Made by a program: the position numbers and the translations under genes. From CBDBON01 sp965208395 (GTDB lineage Bacteria > Chloroflexota > Dehalococcoidia > Lucifugimonadales > CBDBON01): a DNA stretch of 64,000 nucleotides. The DNA lies in the NCBI GenBank assembly GCA_965208395.1, contig CBDBON010000003.1, forward strand, positions 372,001 to 436,000. The letters run 5' to 3'. Every line of letters begins with the position of its first letter. The first letter of the stretch is position 1. The notes beneath the pieces are model-generated. The model was not told the DNA's origin and did not search any database. It worked only from the letters and a program-made list of their open reading frames with translations. Shown here in pieces: positions 25,324 to 32,417 of this stretch.

Positions 25324-25911
25324 CTACCAGCAGTCTGGTTGCAGGCGTAGATCGAAGGACGCCAGTCGCTGATACTGTGCGCCTTCAGGGCGGAGGATGC
25401 TGCGCATGACGCTGACCGAACCTACCGGGACCGGTACGTCTCTGATTGGCATCCTCATCCAGACATCACAGGCTGTTTTCCGATCGGCAGGGAGTGCCCT
25501 CTGCCTGATCCTCGCGACCGTCAGGTGAGGCTTGAAACGTCGCCTCTCCTTCTCGAATCCCAGGCGCGCGAGGGAATGGTCGATCTCTTCATGAAGCCGG
25601 AGCAGAGGCCTTGCGTCTCCCCCAAGACCAACCCACAGTACCTTAGGCCAAGCGTGACTCGGAAAAACGCTAGGCTCTCCCAGGTAGAGTGTTGAGCCGC
25701 TATGGCGTTCCGCCACCTGAGACAGGGCTTCCCTGACAGCCACGGTCTGTTCGCTATCCACTTCGCCCAGGAATTTCAGAGTCAAATGTACATTTCCGGC
25801 AGGCACAACCCGCACTCCGCGCAGCCGGAGGTCAGAGAGCCTCCCCGCAACCTCACCCAGAACCGCGGCCGCCTGGCCTAATATCTCTACGGCCAGAAAT
25901 ACCCGCATCAT
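25324..25911 (-). CDS. thpR: RNA 2',3'-cyclic phosphodiesterase (2H/LigT family)
   Basis: ThpR hydrolyses 2',3'-cyclic phosphates on RNA. The product of about 195 residues has the two diagnostic HxTx motifs of the 2H fold, HLTLKFLGEV and HLTVARI, and a family start MMRVFLAVEI. The conserved late segment SVSVMRSILRPEGAQYQRL also fits. Several Met codons lie at 25908-25920; 25911 gives the expected N-terminus but the precise start is uncertain. The protein ends near residue 195 with a tail rich in Leu. The gene is divergent from the FIST gene. Confidence 0.85.
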   Translation of the reverse strand: MMRVFLAVEILGQAAAVLGEVAGRLSDLRLRGVRVVPAGNVHLTLKFLGEVDSEQTVAVREALSQVAERHSGSTLYLGEPSVFPSHAWPKVLWVGLGGDARPLLRLHEEIDHSLARLGFEKERRRFKPHLTVARIRQRALPADRKTACDVWMRMPIRDVPVPVGSVSVMRSILRPEGAQYQRLASFDLRLQPDCW

Positions 25912-25995
25912 TCCATCCATTCGCCCCATCCGCCCTCCGTCACGCCGGCATGCCGTACACAATAAGCCATGCTCAGCCGGGACAGTCAGTCAATC

Positions 25996-26004
25996 TGCTA
26001 AAAT
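25996..26004 (+). promoter_or_regulatory. extended -10 promoter before the FIST gene
   Basis: TG at 25996-25997 followed by one base and TAAAAT (25999-26004) forms an extended -10 element. Transcription would begin near 26011, 33 bases before the ATG at 26044. There is no good -35 box. Confidence 0.4.
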
Positions 26005-26043
26005 CCGGGAACACAGGCTGAACGAAGAAATCGAGGCTGCGTC

Positions 26044-27246
26044 ATGAGATGGAGCTCCACGGTATCGGAGAGGCACAGCCTTGTCGAGGCCGTCGAAGAG
26101 TGCGTCGACAAGGCTGTGGGAGAGCTCGGCGGAGTCGTCCCCAACGTGGCGATAGCCTTCGCGTCCGAGCACCATTCGGAACATTTCGACCAGGTCCCCG
26201 GCCTGGTCCTACGGGGGGTCGGTGACTGCATTCTCATAGGCTGCTCCGGAGGCGGCGTGATCGGAGCCGGCTCGGAGGTGGAGCACCGCCCCGGTTTCGC
26301 CTTGGCGGCAGCATCGCTACCGAACGTCGACATCTCACCGTTTCACGTCTCGGACACCGAACTCCCGGATGGAGACGCGGGGCCTGAGATATGGGAGCGT
26401 CTGATGGGAGTCGGGGCTTCGGACAAGCCCGACTTCATCCTCATGGCCGATCCGTTCAGCATTCGGGGCGAGCATCTGCTCATGGGGCTGGACTACGCCT
26501 TCCCTAACAGTGTGAAGATCGGCGGCCTGGCCAGCGGAGCGACTAGGCCGAACGGCAACGCGCTGTTTCTGGGCGATCAGGTCCACCGGGAGGGCGCCGT
26601 CGGCATCGCAGTGCGTGGAGACATAACCATAGAGACGATTGTCTCCCAGGGTTGTCGGCCCATCGGGGAACCGATGCATGTGGCGAGATGCGACCGAAAC
26701 CTGCTGGTGGAGTTGAGCAGCGGGCCGCCTCTGGATGTACTCAACAGACTCTTTCGCGATCTGAGTGACCATGATCGGCAGCTCGCGCGACACTCTCTCT
26801 TCTTGGGCATCGCCATGAACGAGCTAAATGAGCAGCCCGCGCTCGGCGACTTCCTGATACGCAACATCGTTGGCATCGATCCCCGCACTGGAACTCTGGC
26901 GCTAGGAGAAATGCTGGAGGAGGGACAGACAGTCCAGTTCCACCTGCGCGACTCAGCAACCTCAGCCCAGGACCTCGATGCTATGCTCACCAGCTATACC
27001 GCCGCACACCCGCTATACGAGGAGGCCGGAGCGCTCCTCTTTCAGTGTCTCGGCCGGGGCTCGTATCTGTACGGCAGACCCGATCACGACACCGACATGT
27101 TCAGAGACAAGGTCGGCAACCTGCCGCTCACGGGATTCTTCTGCAATGGAGAGATAGGAGCGGTAGGCGGATCCACCTTCCTGCACGGATACACGAGCGC
27201 CTTTGGCGTCATCAGGCCTGGCCTTGCAGGGTCCCCTTCGAGCTAG
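26044..27246 (+). CDS. FIST domain signal-transduction protein
   Basis: This 400-residue protein carries the FIST_N and FIST_C domains, thought to bind small ligands such as amino acids in bacterial signalling. Visible landmarks are IGCSGGGVIGAGSEVE (N domain), KIGGLASGATRPNGNALF and the C-terminal LLFQCLGRGSYLYG, followed by GFFCNGEIGAVGGSTFLHGY, characteristic of the C domain. No kinase or membrane domain is attached. The ATG at 26044 is chosen from the family N-terminus. It ends convergently with an amidohydrolase gene; the two stop codons overlap in the palindrome CTAG. Confidence 0.87.
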   Translation: MRWSSTVSERHSLVEAVEECVDKAVGELGGVVPNVAIAFASEHHSEHFDQVPGLVLRGVGDCILIGCSGGGVIGAGSEVEHRPGFALAAASLPNVDISPFHVSDTELPDGDAGPEIWERLMGVGASDKPDFILMADPFSIRGEHLLMGLDYAFPNSVKIGGLASGATRPNGNALFLGDQVHREGAVGIAVRGDITIETIVSQGCRPIGEPMHVARCDRNLLVELSSGPPLDVLNRLFRDLSDHDRQLARHSLFLGIAMNELNEQPALGDFLIRNIVGIDPRTGTLALGEMLEEGQTVQFHLRDSATSAQDLDAMLTSYTAAHPLYEEAGALLFQCLGRGSYLYGRPDHDTDMFRDKVGNLPLTGFFCNGEIGAVGGSTFLHGYTSAFGVIRPGLAGSPSS

Positions 27247-28103
27247 ACCCCCAACAGCCTCCTGCCGTTTGCGCCGGTGATCGCGGCCTTTGCCTCGACC
27301 GGCAAACCGGACCGCTCCACCTCGCCAAGCAGACGTCCCGCATGCATCAGAGGAAAATCGCTCCCCAGTAACACTCTCCCATGCCCCACCAGCTCAGTCA
27401 CGACGTCGAAGACACCTGTGGCGTACAGGAACGGTAAGGCCGCAGTATCGAAATAGACGTTCCCGAGGCGCTCCCTCACCTCGGGCATCAGCGAGTAGAA
27501 CGGCAGGCCTCCTCCCAGGTGGGCGCACACGATAGTTACGTCAGGGTAGTTCTGTATGAACCGCCAGAGCACATCCGGGCGGGTGCAGCCCTTGCCGGGA
27601 TACAGGTGGCCGACCGGCTCGGAGGAGTGTGTCGTGACGATCAGTCCATGCCGCCGGACGATGTCCATGAGCGGCTCGAGCGTCACGTAGTCGCCTATAT
27701 CAAAGCCCTGCGTGTCCGGATGAAGCTCGCCGACGCCCACAAGACCCTCTGCGACGCACCGCTCAAGTTCCTCGACGGCCTGCTCGCCCCAGGCTGGATT
27801 GACAGACGCGAAGCCCACCAGCCTACCGGAGAAACGACGCACCGAATCGATGATGTAGTCATTCGACTCCCGTGCCAGTCCGATGTCGCTCCAACCGGCG
27901 CCCATCACCACGGACAGGTCCACTCCATGCTCGTCCATGGAGTCGATCAGATCCTCGGCGCCTGCTAGTCTGGTTTTGGCGTCCGCGTACAGCTCGCGAA
28001 AGGTCGCATCGCGGTCCAGATAGCGGGAACGGCAGTCCCGTAGCTCGGGAGGATGGATATGCGTGTGAAAGTCTATGATCATCCGCTGATGCGGACCGGC
28101 CAA
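27243..28103 (-). CDS. amidohydrolase_2 family TIM-barrel hydrolase or decarboxylase
   Basis: The 286-residue protein is a metal-dependent amidohydrolase of the ACMSD-like type. The N-terminal metal motif is IIDFHTHIHP, a catalytic histidine is in VTTHSSEPVGH, and the late aspartate is in LLGSDFPLM. The substrate is unknown; homologues decarboxylate aromatic acids or hydrolyse lactones. Start is uncertain: TTG 28103 has AGGGA upstream, and ATG 28082 gives MIIDFHTH directly. It lies 18 bases after the SDR gene at 28122-28892 on the same strand, so they may form a catabolic pair. Confidence 0.82.
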   Translation of the reverse strand: MAGPHQRMIIDFHTHIHPPELRDCRSRYLDRDATFRELYADAKTRLAGAEDLIDSMDEHGVDLSVVMGAGWSDIGLARESNDYIIDSVRRFSGRLVGFASVNPAWGEQAVEELERCVAEGLVGVGELHPDTQGFDIGDYVTLEPLMDIVRRHGLIVTTHSSEPVGHLYPGKGCTRPDVLWRFIQNYPDVTIVCAHLGGGLPFYSLMPEVRERLGNVYFDTAALPFLYATGVFDVVTELVGHGRVLLGSDFPLMHAGRLLGEVERSGLPVEAKAAITGANGRRLLGV

Positions 28104-28121
28104 GAATCCCTGTCGGACAGC

Positions 28122-28892
28122 CTATTGTGAGGTCATACCGCCGTCGACGACGACCTCCGAGCCGGTCACGAAGGACGACTCGTCCGAAGCCAAGTAGAGG
28201 ATCGCCTGGGCGATCTCTTCTGGCTGGCCGTAGCGTCCCATCGGTACCTTCGCTTCCATCTTCGCCCTCCGCACCGGGTCGTGATAGCTCGCGGCCGTCA
28301 TGGGGGTCTGGCAGTATCCTGGATGTACCGAGTTTACCCTGATCCCTTCCTTGGCGTACTGTACCGCCGCCGATTTGGTGAAGATGCGCACCGCTCCTTT
28401 CGCAGCATGGTAAGCCGCCGCTCCCGAGCTGCCCACGATGCCGTATATCGACGATATGTTGATGATCGAGCCTCCGCCGGCCCGGCGCATCTCCGGCACG
28501 ACGGCCTTGGTGCCGAGATATGCACCCTTGGCGTGAACGTCCATCTGGCCGTCCCAATCCTTCTCCGTAGTCTCCTCGACACCGCCGAGAGCGCCGGTGC
28601 CGGCGTTATTCACGAGCACATCCAGCTTCCCGAATGAATCCACCGCGGTCCTGATGGCGCTCTCCCAGTCCCTCTGGATCGTAACGTCGAGACGAACGAA
28701 GACGGCCTGGCCTCCCTCCTCGCGAAGCTCGGACGCCGTCTTCTCACCGGCTTCGACGTCGATGTCGCCGAGCACCACCTTTGCGCCTTCGCCAACGAAC
28801 AGCCACGCCGCCGCTCCACCGAAGCCCATCATCTCGCCCTTGACGCCGTGGGCCCCTCCCGTAATCAACGCGACCTTCCCATCCAGTCTCAT
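28122..28892 (-). CDS. SDR family oxidoreductase with an insertion in the nucleotide-binding loop
   Basis: The 256-residue short-chain dehydrogenase has VLVNNAGTG, the catalytic serine in IINISSIYGIVG, YHAAK as the active-site Tyr-x3-Lys, and the closing SFVTGSEVVVDGG. The usual TGxxxGxG cofactor loop is replaced by TGGAHGVKGEMMGFGGAAAW, about six residues longer with a lysine where the second-last glycine is expected. This suggests altered cofactor binding; whether it is a lineage trait needs an alignment. The substrate is unknown. An extended -10 promoter precedes the ATG. Confidence 0.85.
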   Translation of the reverse strand: MRLDGKVALITGGAHGVKGEMMGFGGAAAWLFVGEGAKVVLGDIDVEAGEKTASELREEGGQAVFVRLDVTIQRDWESAIRTAVDSFGKLDVLVNNAGTGALGGVEETTEKDWDGQMDVHAKGAYLGTKAVVPEMRRAGGGSIINISSIYGIVGSSGAAAYHAAKGAVRIFTKSAAVQYAKEGIRVNSVHPGYCQTPMTAASYHDPVRRAKMEAKVPMGRYGQPEEIAQAILYLASDESSFVTGSEVVVDGGMTSQ

Positions 28893-28925
28893 CTCATCCC
28901 CTCCGACGCGGCATCTCAGACCGCG

Positions 28926-28934
28926 ATTATATCA
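28926..28934 (-). promoter_or_regulatory. extended -10 promoter of the SDR gene
   Basis: On the minus strand TGATATAAT (28934 to 28926) is a perfect TATAAT with a TG one base upstream. Transcription would start near 28919, about 27 bases before the SDR start codon. The divergent hydrolase gene begins at 28997. Confidence 0.5.
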
Positions 28935-28996
28935 GGCGGACAGTCCGGACAACCGCGCTGTTGTATGATAACCGCGATCGCCGCAACAGTGCCCAT

Positions 28997-29851
28997 ATGA
29001 CCAACGCCCGCAGATCCATCGTAGGAGGCGCCTCGCTGGCGCTCGTTCTCATGGCTCTGCTCGGACTCGCAGCGAGGCAGACCGATTTGCTCGACCGCTA
29101 CTTCGTCTTCTTCCCGGACAGACAGATCCATCGAACGCCCGAAGATCTTGGACTCCAATACGAGGATGTCTTCTTTACGACCTCCGACGGCGTTCGCCTG
29201 CACGGCTGGTTCATCCCGTCGGACGGCGACACTACGGTCGTCTGGCTTCACGGCAACGCCGGCAATATCAGCCACAGGGTCGACAACCTGCTGATGATGA
29301 ACCACATGTTGGGAGTGAATGTCTTCATAATCGACTACCGCGGCTACGGTCGGAGCGGGGGAGCGCCGTCCGAAAAGGGACTCTATCGTGACGCCGAGGC
29401 TGCGCTTGCCTACCTGAGCTCGCGGCCTCAGACCGGCGACGACCGCCTGATCTTCTTCGGCCGGTCGCTGGGCGCCGCCGTCGCCGTCGAGCTTGCGACA
29501 AGAGCGGCGCCCCACGCCCTCATCCTCGAGTCGCCATTCACCTCAGTACGAGAGATGGCCAAGCTCTCTTATCCCTTCATGCCCGCGCCCTTCCTGACCC
29601 TCCCGATACGCTCCAGATTCGACTCTCTCGCCAAGATCACCAACGTACACGCGCCGGTGATGGTCCTCCACGGGGACATGGACGACATCGTGCCCTTCGA
29701 GATCGCCCGCAGGCTTTACGACGCGGCAAACGAGCCGAAGCGCTTCTACACGATAGAGGGAGCGGGCCACAACGACACCTATGCCGTAGGAGGCGCGGCA
29801 TACTTCGACGCTCTGAAGGCGTTCATCGACGACCCGCGAGGCGGCTATTGA
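28997..29851 (+). CDS. membrane-anchored alpha/beta hydrolase (BEM46/ABHD-like)
   Basis: The 284-residue protein starts with a hydrophobic anchor (ASLALVLMALLGLAA, residues 12-26) and then a serine hydrolase core. The oxyanion segment is VVWLHGNAGN, the nucleophile elbow FFGRSLGAAVA (GxSxG), the acid is likely in LHGDMDDIVPFE and the histidine in EGAGHNDTY. No lipoprotein cysteine follows the hydrophobic segment. It is likely periplasm- or membrane-facing; the ester or amide substrate is unknown. ATG 28997 is preferred over the upstream frame, which lacks a ribosome binding site. Confidence 0.83.
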   Translation: MTNARRSIVGGASLALVLMALLGLAARQTDLLDRYFVFFPDRQIHRTPEDLGLQYEDVFFTTSDGVRLHGWFIPSDGDTTVVWLHGNAGNISHRVDNLLMMNHMLGVNVFIIDYRGYGRSGGAPSEKGLYRDAEAALAYLSSRPQTGDDRLIFFGRSLGAAVAVELATRAAPHALILESPFTSVREMAKLSYPFMPAPFLTLPIRSRFDSLAKITNVHAPVMVLHGDMDDIVPFEIARRLYDAANEPKRFYTIEGAGHNDTYAVGGAAYFDALKAFIDDPRGGY

Positions 29852-29916
29852 CAACCCGACAACCCCGGTCTTAGTGTGAGCACCGTTTCGAAGTGAGTTG
29901 AGGTGCAGCGCCAGGC

Positions 29917-30957
29917 ATGAAGGCCGTATACATAACCGAGCACGGCGGCCCGGAGGTTCTCACGTACGGGGATGTCCCCGACCCCTCCGTCGGCGTCCTC
30001 GACGTCCTGATACGGATCAGGGCCTGTGCGATCAACAGGCTGGACATCTTCTCCCGCCAGGGCGTCCGCGGCACCCGCAGGAAGTTCGACGGCCCACACG
30101 TATTGGGAGAAGACGTGGCCGGCGACGTGGTGGAGGTGGGCGCCGAGGTCACAGCCGTAAGGCCGGGAGACCGCGTGGTGGTCAACCCAATCGTCACGTG
30201 CGGCCAGTGCAGGTTCTGCGCGGCCGCAGAGACCGAGTTCTGCCCCAGGCCGAGGGTGATCGGTACGGCCTCGAACGGCGGATACGCCGAGTACGTCGCC
30301 GTCCCCGCGCAGAACGTGATACCCCTCCCGGAATCGGTCACGTACGAACAGGCTGCTTCACTGCCCACGGTGTTCATGCCAAGCTGGTCGATCATCATCC
30401 GCAAGGGTCAGCTCAAGCCTTGGGAGACCGCGCTCATACTCTCCGCGTCCAGCGGGGTGGGTACGGCTGCCATACAGGTGGCGAAGAACGTCGTCGGCGC
30501 CAGGGTGATCACCACCACCAGCACCGATGAGAAGGCTGCCAAGGCCAGAGACCTGGGCGCGGACGAGGTGATCAACTACAGCGAGGAGGACATAGCCCAG
30601 AGGGTAAAGGAGCTTACCGGGGGGCATGGCGCCGACCTCGTGCTCGACCACGTAGGCGCCGACTTCTGGCCGGCCGCCGTCGCATCTCTGGCGCGGGGAG
30701 GCCGCCATGGCATCTGCGGCGTCACGTCAGGCTACAAGGTCGAGCTCCAGATGGGGCTGATGTTCCTCAAGCACCAGACCGTCTTCGGGGTCTTCATGGG
30801 ACGCACCGAGGACCTCCGTCAGATCGTCCAGCTCGCCGGCAGAGGCACGATTCGAGGCATCATCCATCAGACCTTCCCTCTCGAGGAGACCGCCCGGGCT
30901 CACGAGGCGATGGAGTCCCGCAACTTCTTCGGCAAGCTCATCCTGACTGTGCCGTAG
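29917..30957 (+). CDS. zinc-binding alcohol dehydrogenase (MDR superfamily)
   Basis: The 346-residue medium-chain dehydrogenase has the GroES-like domain with the catalytic-zinc region (HVLGEDVAGDVVEVGAEV) and the structural-zinc loop CGQCRFCAAAETEFC, then the Rossmann motif SASSGVGTAAIQVAK and the quinone-reductase-like end GKLILTVP. It resembles the NADPH:quinone reductase/alcohol dehydrogenase branch. It follows the hydrolase by 65 bases on the same strand, and a hydrolase plus dehydrogenase pair could act in one catabolic route. Substrate unknown. Confidence 0.85.
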   Translation: MKAVYITEHGGPEVLTYGDVPDPSVGVLDVLIRIRACAINRLDIFSRQGVRGTRRKFDGPHVLGEDVAGDVVEVGAEVTAVRPGDRVVVNPIVTCGQCRFCAAAETEFCPRPRVIGTASNGGYAEYVAVPAQNVIPLPESVTYEQAASLPTVFMPSWSIIIRKGQLKPWETALILSASSGVGTAAIQVAKNVVGARVITTTSTDEKAAKARDLGADEVINYSEEDIAQRVKELTGGHGADLVLDHVGADFWPAAVASLARGGRHGICGVTSGYKVELQMGLMFLKHQTVFGVFMGRTEDLRQIVQLAGRGTIRGIIHQTFPLEETARAHEAMESRNFFGKLILTVP

Positions 30958-30971
30958 CGCTGCCGCGTCGA

Positions 30972-31994
30972 CTATCCTCCCGACGCGGGCCGTCGCGGCG
31001 CGATCCTGGCCCTCACCTGGGGATTGGCGAGAGACATCGGCCAGCTTCCCTTGAGCACCCTCGCAGCCTCCTGCCCTATCTGGACGGGCGCCCTGCGCCT
31101 GGACTCAATCGACGTACCCGCCGAATGGGGGGTCACGATCACGTTGTCCACTGCCAGCAGCGGATTGTCCTTCGTCGCCGGCTCCGTCTCGAAGACGTCC
31201 AGGCCGGCTCCCGCCAGCTCGCCGTTTCGCAGGGCCGCTACCAGCGCCTGCTCGTCGACCGTCCCGCCGCGGCAGGTGTTGATGATGAACGCCGTCGGCT
31301 TCATTGCCCTGAAGAAGCCATCTCCGACCAGTCCACGGGTCTCGGGATTCAGCGGAACGTGGACCGATACGTAGTCGGAGCGTCGGGCAAGCTCCTCCAT
31401 GCTGGAAACGAGCTCGACGCGGTACTCCCGGGCAATCCACGGCTCGACGTACGGGTCGTGCGCGATTACCTCCAGGCCGAAGACCCTGGCCTTCCTCGCC
31501 GTCGCCCGGGCGATGTTGCCGAGGCCTATCAGCCCCAAGGTCTGGCCGTCGATCGGCCCCATCGTCCCGATCTCGTTTCTCGTGTCGCCGGTCCAGCCGC
31601 CGCGCTTCACCACGTCGTTCAGGATCGTCAACTTCTTGGCGCAGGCCAGCAGCAGCATTATCGCGTGGTTCGACACCTCTTCGCTGCAGAAGCCCGCCGT
31701 GTTGACCACCATCACGCTCTTCTCGGTCGCCGCCTCGTCATCGATACGGTCGAATCCGTGTCCGAAGCTGACGATGGCCTGCGCCCTGTCCAGCTCCTCG
31801 ATTACCGCTCTCGGCATCGGCACCCCCTGGTTGATCACCAGGTCAGCGCCCTTTACAGCCTCGATAGTCTCGCCGTCGCTCTTGCAGACGTGGACCTCCA
31901 TCTCGTGGTCGATGCCGGCAAGCTGCTCCTCGACGAGGGTGACGTCCGGCTGAGACCGGGATACGAAAGATATCTTCTGAGTGGCCAACGGCAT
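30972..31994 (-). CDS. D-isomer-specific 2-hydroxyacid dehydrogenase
   Basis: This 340-residue NAD-dependent enzyme reduces 2-oxoacids or oxidises D-2-hydroxyacids. Landmarks are the Rossmann motif GLIGLGNIARATARKA (about 155-170), VSVHVPLNPETRGLVG, INTCRGGTVDEQAL, the catalytic Glu in LDVFETEPA and the His in VTPHSAGTS. The catalytic Arg is expected in the INTCRGG segment. The exact substrate (lactate, phosphoglycerate, hydroxyisocaproate) cannot be told. It diverges from a LarA-like gene, and the two might handle 2-hydroxyacid stereoisomers together. Confidence 0.88.
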   Translation of the reverse strand: MPLATQKISFVSRSQPDVTLVEEQLAGIDHEMEVHVCKSDGETIEAVKGADLVINQGVPMPRAVIEELDRAQAIVSFGHGFDRIDDEAATEKSVMVVNTAGFCSEEVSNHAIMLLLACAKKLTILNDVVKRGGWTGDTRNEIGTMGPIDGQTLGLIGLGNIARATARKARVFGLEVIAHDPYVEPWIAREYRVELVSSMEELARRSDYVSVHVPLNPETRGLVGDGFFRAMKPTAFIINTCRGGTVDEQALVAALRNGELAGAGLDVFETEPATKDNPLLAVDNVIVTPHSAGTSIESRRRAPVQIGQEAARVLKGSWPMSLANPQVRARIAPRRPASGG

Positions 31995-32050
31995 GCCTCC
32001 GTGAAGCTAAGGGTTGGATAATTGAACACCCTCGGCAAGGGCGCGTACGC

Positions 32051-32056
32051 ATTATA
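32051..32056 (-). promoter_or_regulatory. -10 element of the 2-hydroxyacid dehydrogenase promoter
   Basis: A perfect TATAAT lies on the minus strand (32056 to 32051), giving a predicted start near 32044 and a 50-base leader to the start codon at 31994. No convincing -35 box is visible. Confidence 0.4.
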
Positions 32057-32155
32057 CCGGACGGCCGCGGATGGACGCGCGAGGGTCTCGCAGGTGTTCA
32101 GGGTTGGAGGAAGAGGCGGGAGACGGTCGGACGCCTCCAAGTCGGGCCCTATATA

Positions 32156-32193
32156 TACATATATGTGCGTCATTTTGAGACATTTTGGGACAT
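32156..32193 (-). repeat. 38-bp dispersed repeat, second copy of the start of the island HTH gene
   Basis: On the minus strand this stretch repeats the sequence ATGTCYCAAAATGACGCAC with a preceding ATGTCCCAAA unit, and it differs from positions 56819-56856 at only about three bases. There it overlaps the ribosome binding site and first ten codons of a helix-turn-helix gene. Beyond the conserved block no reading frame continues here, so it is either a decayed gene fragment or a shared operator. It lies in the 423-base region without genes between 31995 and 32417. Confidence 0.7.
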
Positions 32194-32260
32194 TTCGTAG
32201 CTGGGAACTGTTCCGTCAGACCGTGGCAGGGCGGTTCCTATCGGGTCGGGGGTTCTCTGT

Positions 32261-32315
32261 GCTGTATTGGGAACAATAGCACTGTTGTTCGGGATATGTC
32301 AAATGACAATACAGC
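32261..32315. promoter_or_regulatory. nested inverted repeat upstream of the LarA-like gene
   Basis: GCTGTATTG (32261-32269) is perfectly complementary to CAATACAGC (32307-32315). Inside, GAACAA (32271-32276) pairs with TTGTTC (32285-32290) around an 8-base spacer. The structure lies about 100 bases before the LarA-like start at 32418. It could be an operator for a dimeric regulator, a riboswitch-like leader or a terminator/attenuator. Confidence 0.4.
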
Positions 32316-32417
32316 CCACGGAGTCTGGGCAGTAACAGTTGCCGAGAAGCTTCCGGGATATTGCTTATCCGTGAAATCTCTGTTACATGGTGAGTCGAGC
32401 CCATGAGGAGACCAGCA

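Noticed and set aside
31995..32417. CRISPR-like array or tandem satellite in the AT-rich region around TATATATACATATATG
   Set aside because: Only one pair of near-identical 10-mers is present, with no regularly spaced direct repeats and unique spacers.
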